From: Cantharellus purpuraceus
Taxonomy: Eukaryota > Basidiomycota > Agaricomycetes > Cantharellales > Hydnaceae
DNA length: 64,000 nucleotides
Direction: 5' to 3'
Assembly (NCBI GenBank): GCA_025174535.1
Contig: JALBUN010000045.1
Coordinates: forward strand, 186,001-250,000
Below the pieces are notes generated by a model, which saw nothing but the letters and a program-made list of their open reading frames with translations, did not search any database and had not been told where the DNA came from. This document shows positions 20,454-32,748 of the stretch, one piece after another; positions within the stretch are counted from its first letter, which is position 1, and every line of letters starts with the position of its first letter. The translations under genes and the position numbers were made by a program.

Positions 20454-21115
20454 GCACGACACCGACCAGAAGCGGGTGGGTATATCCGTTTTGTACATGG
20501 GAAGATGTAAATCATACAGAATGTTCAGGATCCTTGGAGAGAGGTTTAGATTCGGAGTCAGACCCATCAATATCTCTCTTGAATAATGACGGACCAGAAG
20601 GCGTGCACTTGTGACTGTACTGACTGAGTGCCCGGATTGCTATTATACTCTGCGGCGCTAACAGCTGGCCCATACACACATCATCAAGTTCCACAATTTG
20701 AGCAGAGGTCTGTGAGGGTCTGCGTAGACTGCATTGTCAAACACCACGCCTCGTGACCAGACGTTGCTCTCACCTAATATGTTCGGCTGGAAGGGAGCAG
20801 CATCGTCTCATACACCGCTGACTGGCGATATAGGTGATATTCCTTAGCTCGCGTCGCCACCTCGTCGTGATGGCTCAGAAAAGGTATTTGGGTTCCCCTG
20901 GAAGCCCTATGGCACCCGGGTACCCAGCTAGTCCCGTTGAAACAAGCTGTATTGGATCGTTCACAGATCATCGTGCAGCATCACTCCAAGCATTGCGGAT
21001 AGGAAGTGTTTGCACTGGCAGTGGCCACTACAACTCGAAGTGCAGCCTGTAGAGATCGTGAGAATACACGTTCGAACGTTCACACATTATCATGAACATG
21101 TCAATCTCAGCATGC
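20454..21115. other. Intergenic region, nothing supported
   Basis: Only short overlapping frames without motifs are present, downstream of the second dehydrogenase gene. Confidence 0.4.
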
Positions 21116-22253
21116 CTAATAGCCCATACTCTTTCCCAGATCAACGAGACTCTGCTCAAGACTGATCCATCCACCAAGCAGCTCAGTAGATGCGCTGACA
21201 TCCACCTCCTGCGTATAAATGTCAGCCCCGTCCTCGAAATCTTCTGGAATCTGCACGTTTGGGAAGTTCTTGCGATATATACCGAATATCTGATTCCACC
21301 CGAATGCTTCACCGATGGCAAGGAATCGTTTGCCTCCCATGGATGGCGTCGTCAAAGCCAGGAAATGCAACTTTGCACAATCACGAACGTCAACAAACCA
21401 TTCTGTTCACTGAATGTTTGAGCTCTGCGCTGTACAATGGAATGCACCTGACTCACGAGTTGGGATTGTTCTGGAAAATGTTGGGTCGTTCTTCAAGCCC
21501 GATATCGCCCAGAGCGCTGTCAGAGGAATCCCATCATGTAGTATCGGTCCCATGTTAGTGCCAGGCAGTATGGCTGCTATGTCATATGAAGTCTTTTCAT
21601 ATTGTTGTCTGCGTGGTTGGGATATGGTGAGATCGATTGATTAGGCTAACCTGCTTTGCAAACTCCCACGCTGCCCTCTCAGCTTGCGTTTTCGCTGCAG
21701 AGTAAAAAAAGCTCGGGTACGCCCTTTTCAATCGCGGATCGAGATTTTCACTTGCTGACGGGCCTTTCTTGACTATCTCTATGGCCTCGTCGTTCCAATC
21801 TTCGGTCGTCAGCACCTTGTCACGCATTATCGGAGGTGTTATCATGGCGGCTATTGAGGACGTGAGGACGACTCTCTTGATAGATAGGTATTTCTGCGCA
21901 GCACGAAGCAAGGAAAGTGTCCCTTCCATGGCTTCATTGACTATTTCAGGGTCCCGAAGCTTGTCGAGATTCAATGCGGTATGGACGACACCATCGACGT
22001 CTTTGAGTGCCGCCGTCCATTGTTCCTCAGAATTTAAATCATCCACGATCACGAATTCGAGACGATTATCGAGTTCCGCAGCGAGAATGCCCTGCTTCTG
22101 GTACCCAGCCTTGAGAGAATCGGCACGTGCCCATGACCTGACGACCCCACGAACGCGGTGACCACCCTGGAGCACACATAGGCCAGTGTGAGAGGCAATA
22201 TAGCCACTAATTCCTGTGATAGCAATTAACGAATTGGGTGTGAGGGCGGGCAT
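21116..22253 (-). CDS. Extended short-chain dehydrogenase/reductase, copy 2
   Basis: Three exons (22253-21651, 21592-21457, 21402-21116) encode 341 aa; introns are 58 and 54 nt. The Rossmann motif is in LIAITGISGYIASHTG, and the active-site Tyr-Lys pair in FFYSAAKTQAERAAWEF. The C-terminal exon (SMGGKRFLAIGEAFGWNQIF ... SLVDLGKSMGY) matches copy 1 closely. Exon 2 is 136 nt in both genes and both introns sit at the same codon positions and phases (0 and 1), so the genes are duplicates. The likely role is an NAD(P)H-dependent carbonyl reductase of the dihydroflavonol/methylglyoxal reductase type, substrate unknown. The true start is the ATG at 22253: a TTG three codons upstream is in frame but unlikely. 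Confidence 0.9.
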
Positions 22254-22290
22254 GACTATCAAGAGTTTATGGATCTACCTAGTTAACCAC

Positions 22291-22297
22291 TTTTATA
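22291..22297 (-). promoter_or_regulatory. TATA box of dehydrogenase copy 2
   Basis: TATAAAA on the minus strand, 38 bp upstream of the ATG at 22253. Copy 1 has a similar box 45 bp upstream, so the promoter was probably duplicated along with the gene. Confidence 0.5.
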
Positions 22298-22853
22298 ATG
22301 AGAGACGCCGCGCCGCCTAGCGGGGAATTAACAGAGAGCCAGGGAACACCTGACGAGGTAAGCCATTTTACATACAGGGATGGCACGGTGATGCATATTC
22401 CCATGTATTGGTTTATCGCTTCTCCACGTGAACGAGGCCAAAGCCCATCAGACGTTCCCTTTGCATCACAAGCAACGTTCCAATCCCATTTCGTCGTAGT
22501 ATACGCGTCAAATTACATCCCACCAATGGGCGGTCTCTTCAAGCGAGAGGACATGTTAGGTAATGTGTCCCTCCCCCTTTTTCAGCAAACCTCAAGATAC
22601 GCTTGCCGAAATCAGGGAAGTGTGCTGGATGAAATTCACATTACTGAGTTGAAAGCGAGATGCCCGCCTTCCTAGTTCGCAGTTCCATATTTTTGGCTAA
22701 AAACATTTTGACCAATGGACTCGTTTATAGCGAGGGCATAGTACAGGTCTCATTCAACACAACTGCTTTCCCCAAATCAGGACAATTATGCTGCAGTGGA
22801 GAAAGCGCGACATAGTCTACGAATACAGATCATACATCCATAAAACAGCAATC
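22298..22853. other. Intergenic, one unsupported plus-strand ORF
   Basis: An ATG at 22298 opens 125 codons on the plus strand (to 22675), immediately next to the divergent promoter of dehydrogenase copy 2. No domain is recognised and the frame overlaps the promoter region. Confidence 0.3.
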
Positions 22854-24536
22854 TTATTCGCCTAGCTTCGGCCGTATTGCACCGATTAAGAATCTCAAAT
22901 ACCATTCGGACCCCTGTCGGTTGCTGCTCGAGCCAAACTCCCTCAAAGCCTTTGCAGCGCCACATTGCAGCATGGTACGCCTCGCTTCCTCATTTTGGAG
23001 AAGCTTCAATATCAACTTGCACGCAGCGATCTGGTCACGTTCCACGTCTGGGTCTTCTGACTCATCAGCCTCGATATATCCCCGGATCCTTCTGTCACGC
23101 TCGACACTAGGTACAGCCAATAATGAGAGAAGCAAATCGAAACACTTGTTGTATGAACTTACAATATCTGTACCAGGGTGACCAAAGGTGAGCAGAGTCC
23201 CTGTTCCACAACCTCCTGCATGAAACCATGGCAACATGCTGACAATAACGATGCGCATATCGCCTCCGTGGTTCGTGCGCACTGCACACCAAATTTATTG
23301 TAATATGAATGCACCTGTGGTTGGATCTGGTGGGCGAAACCCGCAACGAGAGACCCCACACCATGTGGACCAGCGAGCAACTGCGCCAACGTCCCTTTCT
23401 TGTCCTCGGCTGCGGCAGCTCCAAATATCCTAAACGCCATTCCGGTCGAATATACATTGTCAAAGCTGAAAAGAAAGGAACCATGTCAAGCTATGATCGA
23501 GTTTCTGTGCAGCAGAATGAATTGACTCACATTAATAGTAGTCTCTGAGCAGCATCCAGGACAACGCCTCCATTGATATTTAGCTTCCTGAGCTGGGCTA
23601 TTCCCCACGGGCTACAGGAAATGCGATCCATTGCGCTTTGCACGGAGTATGAGCCTGATCCGTAGGCGAGATCGTGACACAAGATGCTGACGATCCCGGT
23701 CCCAACAAGAAAGATACTGAGATCCTTAGCATGGAGGCGTAATCGTAGGCCTGACAATTCGTCAGTGACCTTTGTCACCAACGCACATCTGCATTCTGTT
23801 TGTGAGTGCTATAATAGCTCTGCTCCGGTTCACCCTACTTTAGGTAGCATGCGATACTCTGGATCTCGACGTCGTATGAATCTCTTGATAGTATACATAT
23901 CACGTGAATGACTACGCTCTATCAATATTATAAAATGGAACATACGTGGCCAGATCGTCAAGTTCTGCCCAGATATATCCTAACGTACGCTTATGCAAAA
24001 ATGTGCCAAAGCAAGAGCGTCCATCGAGAATAAGTGCTCTAAGGATGGCAAGCCTTTATATGGACAGACGTCAACCTCTATGCTATATGTATATTCTGCT
24101 TAACATACCGTAGTTGCATCGCCTGAGATCTGATCTTGTCATTATAACAAGATCTGTAACGACGTCAACGTAGATTCAATGTTACGAGGATAGCGTCCAT
24201 TCACGATGAGAGCTCCATTAGATCACGGTATGCCGCACCAAGACACTCTGCCCTATCCTCGGAGAGCAATTTCTGCTTACTTCGAACATCAATCTGAGAG
24301 CTGATAGAGGTAAGTCGTCTCTTGATCGCAAGCCGGGTGACCAGATCCACGGTACTTGGGCCAAGAACTTGCAATAATCTACCAGATAAGCCACTGGGGG
24401 TCCAGCAAACAGTTATGCTGGATGCTGTACTAGAGTGTATCGAGGATTTTGAGTGCAGAGACACCCCGTCTACACTGAGCCTGTCTGAGGTGGGCGCACT
24501 GAACGCCTGGGCCTCAGACCCGCCCTCATCGCTCAT
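22854..24536 (-). CDS. Armadillo/HEAT-like helical repeat protein, function unknown
   Basis: Seven exons (24536-24205, 24153-24109, 24053-23946, 23883-23839, 23788-23531, 23465-23163, 23106-22854) give 447 aa with every phase closing. Two exons are only 45 nt. The first 50 residues are Ser-rich and probably disordered (LHSKSSIHSSTASSITV). The rest is alpha-helical with leucine-rich helices, for example RSQAMQLRLAILRALILDG, KCALVTKVTDELSGLRLRL and IAACKLILKLLQNEEARRTM, the last resembling an armadillo repeat helix pair. There is no signal peptide or membrane segment. Such proteins are usually binding scaffolds. I do not recognise a specific orthologue. Confidence 0.72.
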
Positions 24537-24728
24537 GGTAGTGCACCGATAAGTACGGTAAGGCGGTGAACGTTTCTGAATGTCGTTCTCGTGTCACGTG
24601 ATGCGGCTGCCCTGACAGATTAATATAGCCAGATTCGGAGGTGACACAGGCACAACTACCTCAACTAAGTATACCACCTACACCCTAAAACTGCTTAACT
24701 GATGTATATACACATAGCATTCGGGTGT

Positions 24729-26808
24729 CTAGCGGCTTGTCGATGATTTCCTACATTTCAAACTGTACTCCCTCAACACCTCTTTCATCGCATACTTCAT
24801 GATAGGGGTCGTTGCAAGAAGCCTCGGTCCTAGAGCGCTGCCATCTTCATTTTCATTTCGCGCTTGCGCCGTCGCTTCTTCTGTCACGGCAGGGTTCCAG
24901 CGCAACTCCAGAATCCGTCCACGGACCATGCTGTCCACAACATCCGTCCCAAACTCATGGCATAGATCAAAGTAAGAAAGCGAGTGTGATGCCGTTGTGA
25001 TGCGGTGCATAACAGAGAGGAGGTGGTCAGCTGTGAAAGAGGAATTTTGCTCCGTTCCCGTGTCTGCCGCCCCTGGCGATGGAGCAGCGTGTAGAGAGAC
25101 ATGAGAAAGAGGTGAGTAAATCTGGCATCTGCTTTCCTGAGACGGATGACCCGAAAGATCCCCGGGATTGCGCGAGGTACAGGAATGGAGAAGATGCAGA
25201 TTTAGCAAGGCATGGGCTTGGAGAAAGTGGGAGCTCATTCGAACTGATGGTAATCTAAACGGTGAAGATAAAGGAAGCGGGAAGATACACACCGGGGAGC
25301 TTTCCGTCTGCATTGACTACCGACTAAAGTCAATGCCAAACATTAAGTGGACGGTGGATTTACCGTAGTCAGTGATATAGTCACGCCAGTGAACCAGTTT
25401 TCCCCCAAAACAAGTATATAGCTCATCAAAGCTCAGGTGTGCGTGTAGATGTTTGGGAATCAACGGTAGAATACGATCGCAGAAAAATGTGTATGTTTCT
25501 GCCTTTGAGCAATCGCCCACGGAGATGATCTAAGGACGTAAGAAATATTGCTACACGCAACGAGATAAATAAAATAAAATCACCTTGCAATGCTGCATTA
25601 TGCTAAGTTGACGGAGCCACGTCTGATAAAATGGATCGGATGTAGCATGTACAACATGACAAAGACCTAAGTAAATCATGTTTCGCGAGTCAAAAGACAA
25701 AATAACATTATTGCATCCTGAACACTTACGGTCTTGCTTGGTCAGAACGAGAAATGCGTCTAAGAGGCACTTCATAGCATCTCTTGACCGTATCAAAGCT
25801 GGGCTGCGTGGACGTAGTTCATACAGCGTAATATTTACGCGAGTTTGCTTCTTACAGTTTATGCGCTTCGTCGAGAAAGATGACTGGAATTCTTTTATGT
25901 TCAAGGTATACCGTAGTAAGAGCCTCAGACCGTCCAGTCTGCGAAGGAGACGACCCTTCGATGTTCTCCTTGGGTTGAAACTTCCAATAACGGAGGAGAG
26001 ACGACTGCACAAGGACAATAATTGAGGAAGCCTATGGTTTTGTAGAAAAGAAAAGGTGCACCTGGAAGGTTTCCATCAGTCGTGCAATGTCGGAAGTTTT
26101 GACTGTATCGCGTCCATCGGCTACGCGTCGCTCCACATCCAGGCGATCATGCTGTCAAGCAGTAGCATTAATGATCCGGACAGATCAGTGAATCTACCTT
26201 GAACAACCAAGCTTCTTTCTCCCATTCGTCGTATCCAGGAACCTCCTCACTCAAAGTCTTCCAGTACTGCTCCATTTGCGCAGCAAGACTGAAATACAAG
26301 CCGGCTAAATCTGCGAACCCAGCGATGCGCAGGTCGAAATGCAGGACATGGTACTTTTCTTTGCTCAAGACTTCACGCAGTAACGCCGTTTTCCCGACTG
26401 AGCTTGCGCCGAACAAGATCGTAAAAGACGGAATGCCTTCTAAGCATCTTTCCACCGCGCGAAGCTCAGCGGGACGAGGGAAAAATCCAGGAAGTGGGCT
26501 AAACGTGTGTGGGGGTCGCGTCTGGGCACGTTCACGGGACTCTTGCAAGTCCCGACGCGCTTCTTCCAAGAGTTTACGAGATTCTGCAAGAGACCGGACT
26601 GTTTCAGCAGGCTGTTGCGAACATGACACGCGCTAGTGAGCCAGCAACATGGAAATGCCTAAACAGAGGCTACATTTGAGAGAACCCCCAGAATTTCGCC
26701 TAAGCCAAAGAAAGTTCTGCGCTGGAACGGGAGCCCGCCTGTATTTACAGGTCCTGTGCTGAATTTCAACAGTAAACAGCCGCAACGGACTGCCTGGAGA
26801 AGTGACAT
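24729..26808 (-). CDS. P-loop ATPase of the archaeal-type ATPase (AAA/STAND-like) fold
   Basis: Nine exons (26808-26674, 26611-26198, 26151-26062, 26004-25856, 25803-25730, 25666-25584, 25529-25364, 25316-25293, 25243-24729) encode 549 aa. Residues about 1-45 include basic and hydrophobic text (SLLQAVRCGCLLLKF, RRTFFGLGEIL) that could be a mitochondrial leader or anchor. A helical region follows, then FSPLPGFFPRPAELRAVER and the Walker A motif GASSVGKT (about 113-120). Walker B is VIFLDEAH (about 252-259). A conserved HATSDPFYQTWLRQL and a winged-helix-like C-terminal region follow. This is a fungal family I know as uncharacterised P-loop NTPases. ATP-dependent remodelling or signalling is an inference. 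Its stop lies about 190 bp from the start of the armadillo-like gene. Confidence 0.85.
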
Positions 26809-27115
26809 GGTACGCTGGTTGAAAGAAAGTCAATGACGAGAAGCTCGTCACGCTCCAGTCACATTACAGCTCAGCGCGTCAGCGTTGCAGTCAAAGTACA
26901 AAACACTCTATGGGTGTTTCCAAGTAACATGAGGAAGAAACCCGTCCCTTGATATAGATATGGCCCCATAGTCGACTCTCCTGTTGGTCCTGTGGACTCG
27001 AGCGCAGAACAGATCATTAAATATCAATATGTCACGCTGCATTTGCGTTCAAGCACCGACGATCTTGTCAGTAATCAATATCATCAGGGTTTAAGTGACC
27101 ATACCAAGCTTGACT
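26809..27115. other. Short intergenic region
   Basis: This separates the ATPase start from the end of the next minus-strand gene and must hold the ATPase promoter. No TATA box is obvious. Confidence 0.4.
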
Positions 27116-27592
27116 TTACAATGTTTTCTTTGCTTTCTTTTCAGTGGCCAAGTTGCCAAGGCCCAAGCCCATGAGAAACGATATCCTGGTAGTCGCTCCA
27201 AGGTATACAAATCCAATGCTCCCCCACATCATCGCGTTCCAATCCCACACCTTCCAATACACATCGGTACCCAAGGGCGCAAGCGTCAGCAGATGCCCAA
27301 AGTCGGCTACGAGGAGCCCGAAGAGCAAACATTTCCATGTTTTGATATTATCTGTCGAGGATAGAACAAAGTGTTCATTGATCGCGAAAAGAAGGTAGAG
27401 GTTCGACAGTTGATAGAGGGTCATCAACACTGGGGTCGCCAAAGGGGTTTGGTGCGAAAACTGGGTGTTTGTGGGCAGGAGGTCCTGAAGGTACGTCTTG
27501 GGAAGCAAGCCGGCATATATGGCACCTCCAATTGCAGAGAGGGGCTCAATGTATAGGAAAAAGAGCTTGTACGGGAAGAATGGGATGGTCAT
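27116..27592 (-). CDS. Small four-pass membrane protein (fungal DUF7704-like)
   Basis: A single-exon frame from ATG 27592 to TAA 27116 encodes 158 aa. Four hydrophobic segments are visible: FFLYIEPLSAIGGAIYAGLL (about 10-30), VLMTLYQLSNLYLLFAIN (about 55-75), CLLFGLLVADFGHLLTLAPL (about 88-108) and MMWGSIGFVYLGATTRISFL (about 120-140), then a basic tail (EKKAKKTL). Size and layout match the fungal membrane protein family described as DUF7704, found next to many unrelated genes. An ER or other internal membrane location is likely. Function is unknown. The lack of introns is unusual for this window. Confidence 0.7.
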   Translation of the reverse strand: MTIPFFPYKLFFLYIEPLSAIGGAIYAGLLPKTYLQDLLPTNTQFSHQTPLATPVLMTLYQLSNLYLLFAINEHFVLSSTDNIKTWKCLLFGLLVADFGHLLTLAPLGTDVYWKVWDWNAMMWGSIGFVYLGATTRISFLMGLGLGNLATEKKAKKTL

Positions 27593-28580
27593 GGCCGTCG
27601 TCCGACAAATGGCTCTTATTCACATGGACCCATATGTCACAACATCTCTGCTTCAAGCCTTCGCGTAGGACGTGCATTAGAAATTTCTTACTCTCAGTGG
27701 TGCAATACTCCATAATATTGTCTGCATGTCTACCTGACCAGCACAAAATTCTAGGATTTGAACCTTTCTTCTAGGTAAGTATACCTGACAACACAGAGAA
27801 GAGTACTTGTCTTCAGAAGTGCTGGTGTATGACATTTCTTACAAGCCAATTTAGGCAGATGCCTCCCGCTTGGTCTTGGAGGCCAGTCTATAAACTGTAA
27901 TACACTGATCAGCCATATGGACTGGCCGAGATTGTGCACATCAAACGTGACTACAGCTATAGGTCGTTGCAACCCAACCTTCTGCGCCCAACGCACCCTT
28001 CTGCCCTCAGTTCTGCCGCACACGATTTATGTTCCTATTGATCTTTCCCATTTCACCAATTCTCGATACACCACCTGCTACACGCCAAAAATGCCAAGAC
28101 TTAATCAACTAGAGGTGCAGTTAATACCTACTGGCCACCACTGTTAATCTGTTACCCCAGAAAATGTTTGCTCGTTGGATCCATTCCATCTTCCCAGCTT
28201 TGGCTCTCATGACGGCCCATCCTTGCCACTGGTGAAATCAAGAGTTTTTCGATACTCGAACGAATTCTACCTCATAGAAGTCTCGAAAGCCTTTGTTCAG
28301 GTCTCCATGACACCTTGCTCTCTCGACTCTAGCGATAAAGCTTCACCATGGTCAACTGAGCGCCGAGCGCACAACTGGAAGACAACTTATATAAATATCG
28401 CAAAAGAACCTAAACAAAACTTGGCACGACACGAAGACCCAGAATTGACCGACAGAACAGATACACATCAACCTCCAAACACCGCACAGTACATGCAAAC
28501 ATGGCGCACGCAGGAATACAACTCTCACACTGCAACTCCCACATCCCAGAATGCCTCAAAGCATTAGATTCTATAATCGG
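27593..28580. other. Intergenic region, nothing supported
   Basis: Several frames of 60-130 codons overlap on both strands without domains. The longest, at 28175-28567 on the plus strand, has a composition that looks non-coding. Confidence 0.4.
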
Positions 28581-29773
28581 TTACTGGTGTGCAGACCCCC
28601 CCACCTCACTCATGTGGTCCCACTCGTCGTCGCTAAGTATGTCAAGAACAGATATCGGGGACCGGACACCGACGGATTCTGCGTGTTGTTCACCTTCAGA
28701 CCCCAGAAAATCGAGCGATACATCTGATCTTGTGTCAACAGAAGAGCTAGCGGAAGTATCGAAAGAAACGTTGGATTGTTCATCTAGTGATATTTCTGAA
28801 TGATTGTTGAGTGAGGTTTGTGAATATGCTGCAGTGTGATAGAGAGAGACGTCGAGATGGGAGTGCAGGTGTTCTATGTCAGCGACGGACGAGACTTCAG
28901 AAGAATTATCAGACAACGATCCTCCCGACTGCAAGTCAGTTGTCCATGCATCGGACTCGGATCGAGCATCAGTCCATGGTGTCCCAGAGCGCGAGGCGCT
29001 CGCAATGGTAAACGGGGACGCTCCCCGAGAAACCGACATCGCCAAGTCGTACTCGGACGTTGCAGGGCTTATGACGTGCGTTCCCAGCATCACTTGTGGT
29101 GCTGCGGAGGGAGCAAGAGAATTATGTGTGTCCGGTGATTGGAATTGGGATGGAACGACACTTGTGGTCGGTTTAGCAGAGGGAGCCGAAGCTTGCGACG
29201 GGAGCGTTTGTTCGGCTTGTGGAGTCGGCAAACGGCCGATGGGCATCGTTTCCTCTTCACGAGTCGAAAGCGCCTTTGACGTTGATGACACAGGAGAGGG
29301 CGAGAGCGGTGCAAATGGGATAAACGGGATGGGCTATATCACAGGTGAGCAACACAAAGGAGACACCAGTGGGCGACCCTCACTTTCTCCATCATCTCCA
29401 AGCTACTAGCTTCCGGTGTAGGACGCTTTCGCTGTCTCAATGTTGTCTCCTGTCCCAACGTATGCATCTCTCTCTCGACGAGGCCTTCTAGTTCTACACT
29501 GGACTTGCCGTGGTCATCTCCTCCATCATCCGAATGCAGACTCGAATACGAGTGTGACAGCTCCCGTTTTCGTCGCCGGGCGGAGCGGTACGAAACATAC
29601 GCACCGGTCCACTGCTCGATCTTGGGTGCGAGATGGGGGTCATACACAAACTAGGGGATGATAGGTTGATTATTCGCGGTCAACATGCGCGGTGGTGAAC
29701 ATACTTCTTTGAAGGCGATCCCAGCGGCGACGCTGACGACAACAGCGACGACGTATATACCGGGACCCGGCAT
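28581..29773 (-). CDS. Ser-rich protein with N-terminal membrane anchor, function unknown
   Basis: Three exons (29773-29705, 29650-29384, 29333-28581) give 362 aa; introns are 54 and 50 nt. The N-terminus MPGPGIYVVAVVVSVAAGIA is one membrane segment or an uncleaved signal anchor. It is followed by FKEFVYDPHLAPKIEQW, a basic stretch (RRRKREL), and then a long Ser/Thr/Asp-rich, probably disordered tail (SDNSSEVSSVADIEHL, SLDEQSNVSFDTSAS) ending in an acidic DILSDDEWDHMSEVG. The layout suggests a tail-out membrane protein with a cytosolic regulatory region open to phosphorylation. The N-terminal exon resembles a conserved fungal start I have seen in uncharacterised proteins. No catalytic motif is present. 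Confidence 0.78.
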
Positions 29774-32748
29774 GATGATGGGATAAGCTGAGAAGGAGCT
29801 CTGAGAAGCTGTGTGAATATTGGTCCAAGGATTTCCATGACGTTAGGTAATAGCGACATTACGGGAGCCGCCGAGTGCCAAATTCAAAATGTCGATCTCG
29901 TTACGTCGATCTCATGACTGTAATAGCGCGACTGGGAAACGCTCAGGAAATAATCGCGAGTCTCACAAAATCTTACTGTAAAGAATTAGCGTTTAAGGAA
30001 CTTCCTAATATGAGCGATGGGCGGAAGCAACAATCTTCCCAGGCTTGCGCTCCAAGTTGCGGTATGAAATAAATCAAGAGCGTAGCTTCGTGGGGTTTAA
30101 TAAATCGCTCTTGTAGTTATCTAACGGATCAGACTTTCCGTCGTCGGCTCGCACGGTCAGGAGTTTAACGTCCTGCCACATCCAACTCGGGAGCAAGCAT
30201 TGAAAATGGCCGAAGCTGATGAAGGTCATACAGCGCCCCAGATCACGGGCACGCACCACGTCTTTGTCGGCACTTTGACCGCCCTCGTGAATAACAACGT
30301 ACGTCGTGCTCTGTCATGAGCCCCGTGCGCAGCTTTGTCAACGAGCCATGATGTATATCATCGGCGATACCTTCGAATTGGTCTAGGCTTGCGAATGTAA
30401 CCAGGCTCTAGGATGTGGCTGGCGATCTGACTTTCGCATACCTCCGAGTCGACTCACTAAAAAAAGTATTCACTGATCACTTTAGATCGTGGCTGGCAAA
30501 TGTGTTCTCCGAGCCGGCAGAAGAACACTGCAAGCACCACAGCAAATGCGGCAGTACTTACGAGAAAAGACCACATCTGCAACGGAGAAATCAATGGGCT
30601 CAGAACTAGGGATTTCATACATACTCAAAAGAATGTGGGTTCTAGGTGCTCACGAGGATGGTTCCTTCGCGCCTGACTGCTGAGAGACTGAACCGTGGCT
30701 GAGTGGAAACCTCAACTAGTGTGAGTGAACACAGGAGTCTGGACGTGAGAGACCAAGTCTTGAGAATCACTGTGCACTCCTGGAAACAAGGCTCGCGTGA
30801 TGCATTGCGCGAGACTTTTTGGAAGCCATGGTCTCGCACAGAGCTCCCTTGAGGCTGCCACTTGTCGCGGATCGTGTGTCTTGGTCCAGTCACATCTACG
30901 GGGACTTTTGCAGATACACCGCTTTGTTATCGTCGATACTCGCATCGAGAGACATACCCTCTCTGTTTCTTGGAGGCAGGGAATGTGGCTGGTCCAAGCC
31001 ACGCATAAATACCAGCCAAGTGTCCCTACCGCCGAACATAGGTGCCTCCTGGTTCTGACGGTTTTTTCATGGATGAAATCTTCAGGTTGCCCTAGCTAAG
31101 CGTGGACCGGGGCATCGGTCCCGAGTGACTGGTCCCGTCGCTGGGAGTTGCGCCCGCTCGGACCTTCGTGCTCCCGCTCGACTTGGGCCCGGCGATGCTC
31201 CCCGGCGTGGACAGGGGCACAGGAATATGTCCGTAGGGTGTGTGTCTGCGTCAGTCCTGAGTCACGGGTCTCGTTGGGGCATACTTTGGCTCAACACGTA
31301 CTGATCTTTTTCTCCTTTTGATCGCAGGTCCCCGATTCGGTGCAGCACAATGCAGAGCTAGCATAGACCTCGTTTTTCTTTAATTCTGATTTTTCTTTTC
31401 CATAGGTTCCTCCTTTCCTTGCCTTGCATTTTGACGCTGCGCTGCGTCGAGCTCTACAGTGTGGACATTACTAACTTTTTTTGCTCCCTTTATACTTCTT
31501 TCTAGCGGTCCTACCAGCAATAGCGGGACCGCCCCATTTTTATCCTTTGCAAAGTCTCGCGTTGGTTCGTTGATTACGACAACAAAGGCTTTGCAAACGA
31601 TCAATTCGGGACCTGTTCTTCTGTTGCCGGTGTCCAGCTGTTGTCCTCGTCTCGATTGTATTCTGTGCGAAAAAGAGCGACATTGTTCGTCTTTGACTGT
31701 ATGCAGTAATGAAAATTTATTACAGTGTATGCATGGCGTGCTCGCTGCCCTAGGTGCTTCGTTTGTATTCACAATCCTATGTAAGGTGCACTGCAGCACC
31801 ATTGATTGGCACTGGCAGTGGCATCTGTACAGAACGACGAGAACCAAAACATCACGCAGTCTTGCTTAGTTCAGTCATGGTCATTGCATAACTCAAGATG
31901 GCAACATAGATCTTTCTCGTCTAATGTGCTTGTTCGGTCAACATGGTTGTAGCTGCCAGTAGCATAGACATCGTGCCAGGAATTGCAATAGCTGACAGCT
32001 TTCACCCTATCCATGTCCAAGACTCCAACCTCTCCAGCAAGATGTCTGGGGTACATGTTTGCTGCACGCCCTGTTCCCAGTTGCCTACTTGTACTGGCCC
32101 TGAAAATGACTATTGGGAAATCTCTGTTCATTTTGTCGTAGGTATGCCCCTAGAAGAGAGGCAAGGGGAGTCCTTGAATGATAGAGTAGACAAAAATGGC
32201 GGTGCAATCATGTAAAAGGAATAATGGGTGGTGTTCCATAGTCGTTGGCTGAGGGTTGAGGTACTGTGCACCATCCTAATGCCCTGGTTAGTGCAGCATT
32301 GCATCGCAAGCATCAGCATGATTGAGAACTTCGAATGAAATCTTTCGGAGGACGATGTTGATGGCATCACAGGTGTCCCTATTCGAATTCGAAATTGATC
32401 TGAGAGAGCAGCGAAAAATAGACAGAGTTGCGTTGTGGAGGCCACATGGGATTATTGCCTATCAACTTTCAGTGTAGATTGAAGCCACAAGTTAGAGGGT
32501 CGTCAAAGAGCGTTTGTCGGCCAACGGTTGGCATGCGGTTGTCTGCAGGATGCGGCGTGCGTCACAGCAATACAACGGTGGTGAAAAATAGCAAGTCACG
32601 GGTCACATCGTGACCGGGTACTTTCTCATCGTCGGCGCGTATGCCGACTTGCTCCTTACCAACATAAACATTCCTTTCTTTCGTTGTCGACGGTGAGCTG
32701 GTTGTGCTCAACATTGGCTACAATATATCTCACCTTTTCTCACAGACA
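29774..32748. other. 3-kb region without a supported gene, upstream of the chitin synthase
   Basis: Frames on both strands reach 155 codons but lack domains. The plus-strand frame 31459-31869 begins with GTG, not ATG, and the overlapping minus-strand frame shares its length, a sign of chance openness. A GC- and CpG-rich patch occurs at about 31100-31230 with repeated GGTCCCG words. The long leader of the chitin synthase or an unrecognised non-coding transcript could lie here. Confidence 0.4.

Noticed and set aside
27740..27770. Possible tRNA B-box (GGTTCAAATCC on the minus strand)
   Set aside because: The flanking bases do not form a T-arm stem and no matching acceptor or anticodon arms can be drawn.
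31459..31869. 136-codon plus-strand frame with a hydrophobic start
   Set aside because: It starts with GTG rather than ATG, an equally long frame covers the other strand, and no domain or splice structure supports it.
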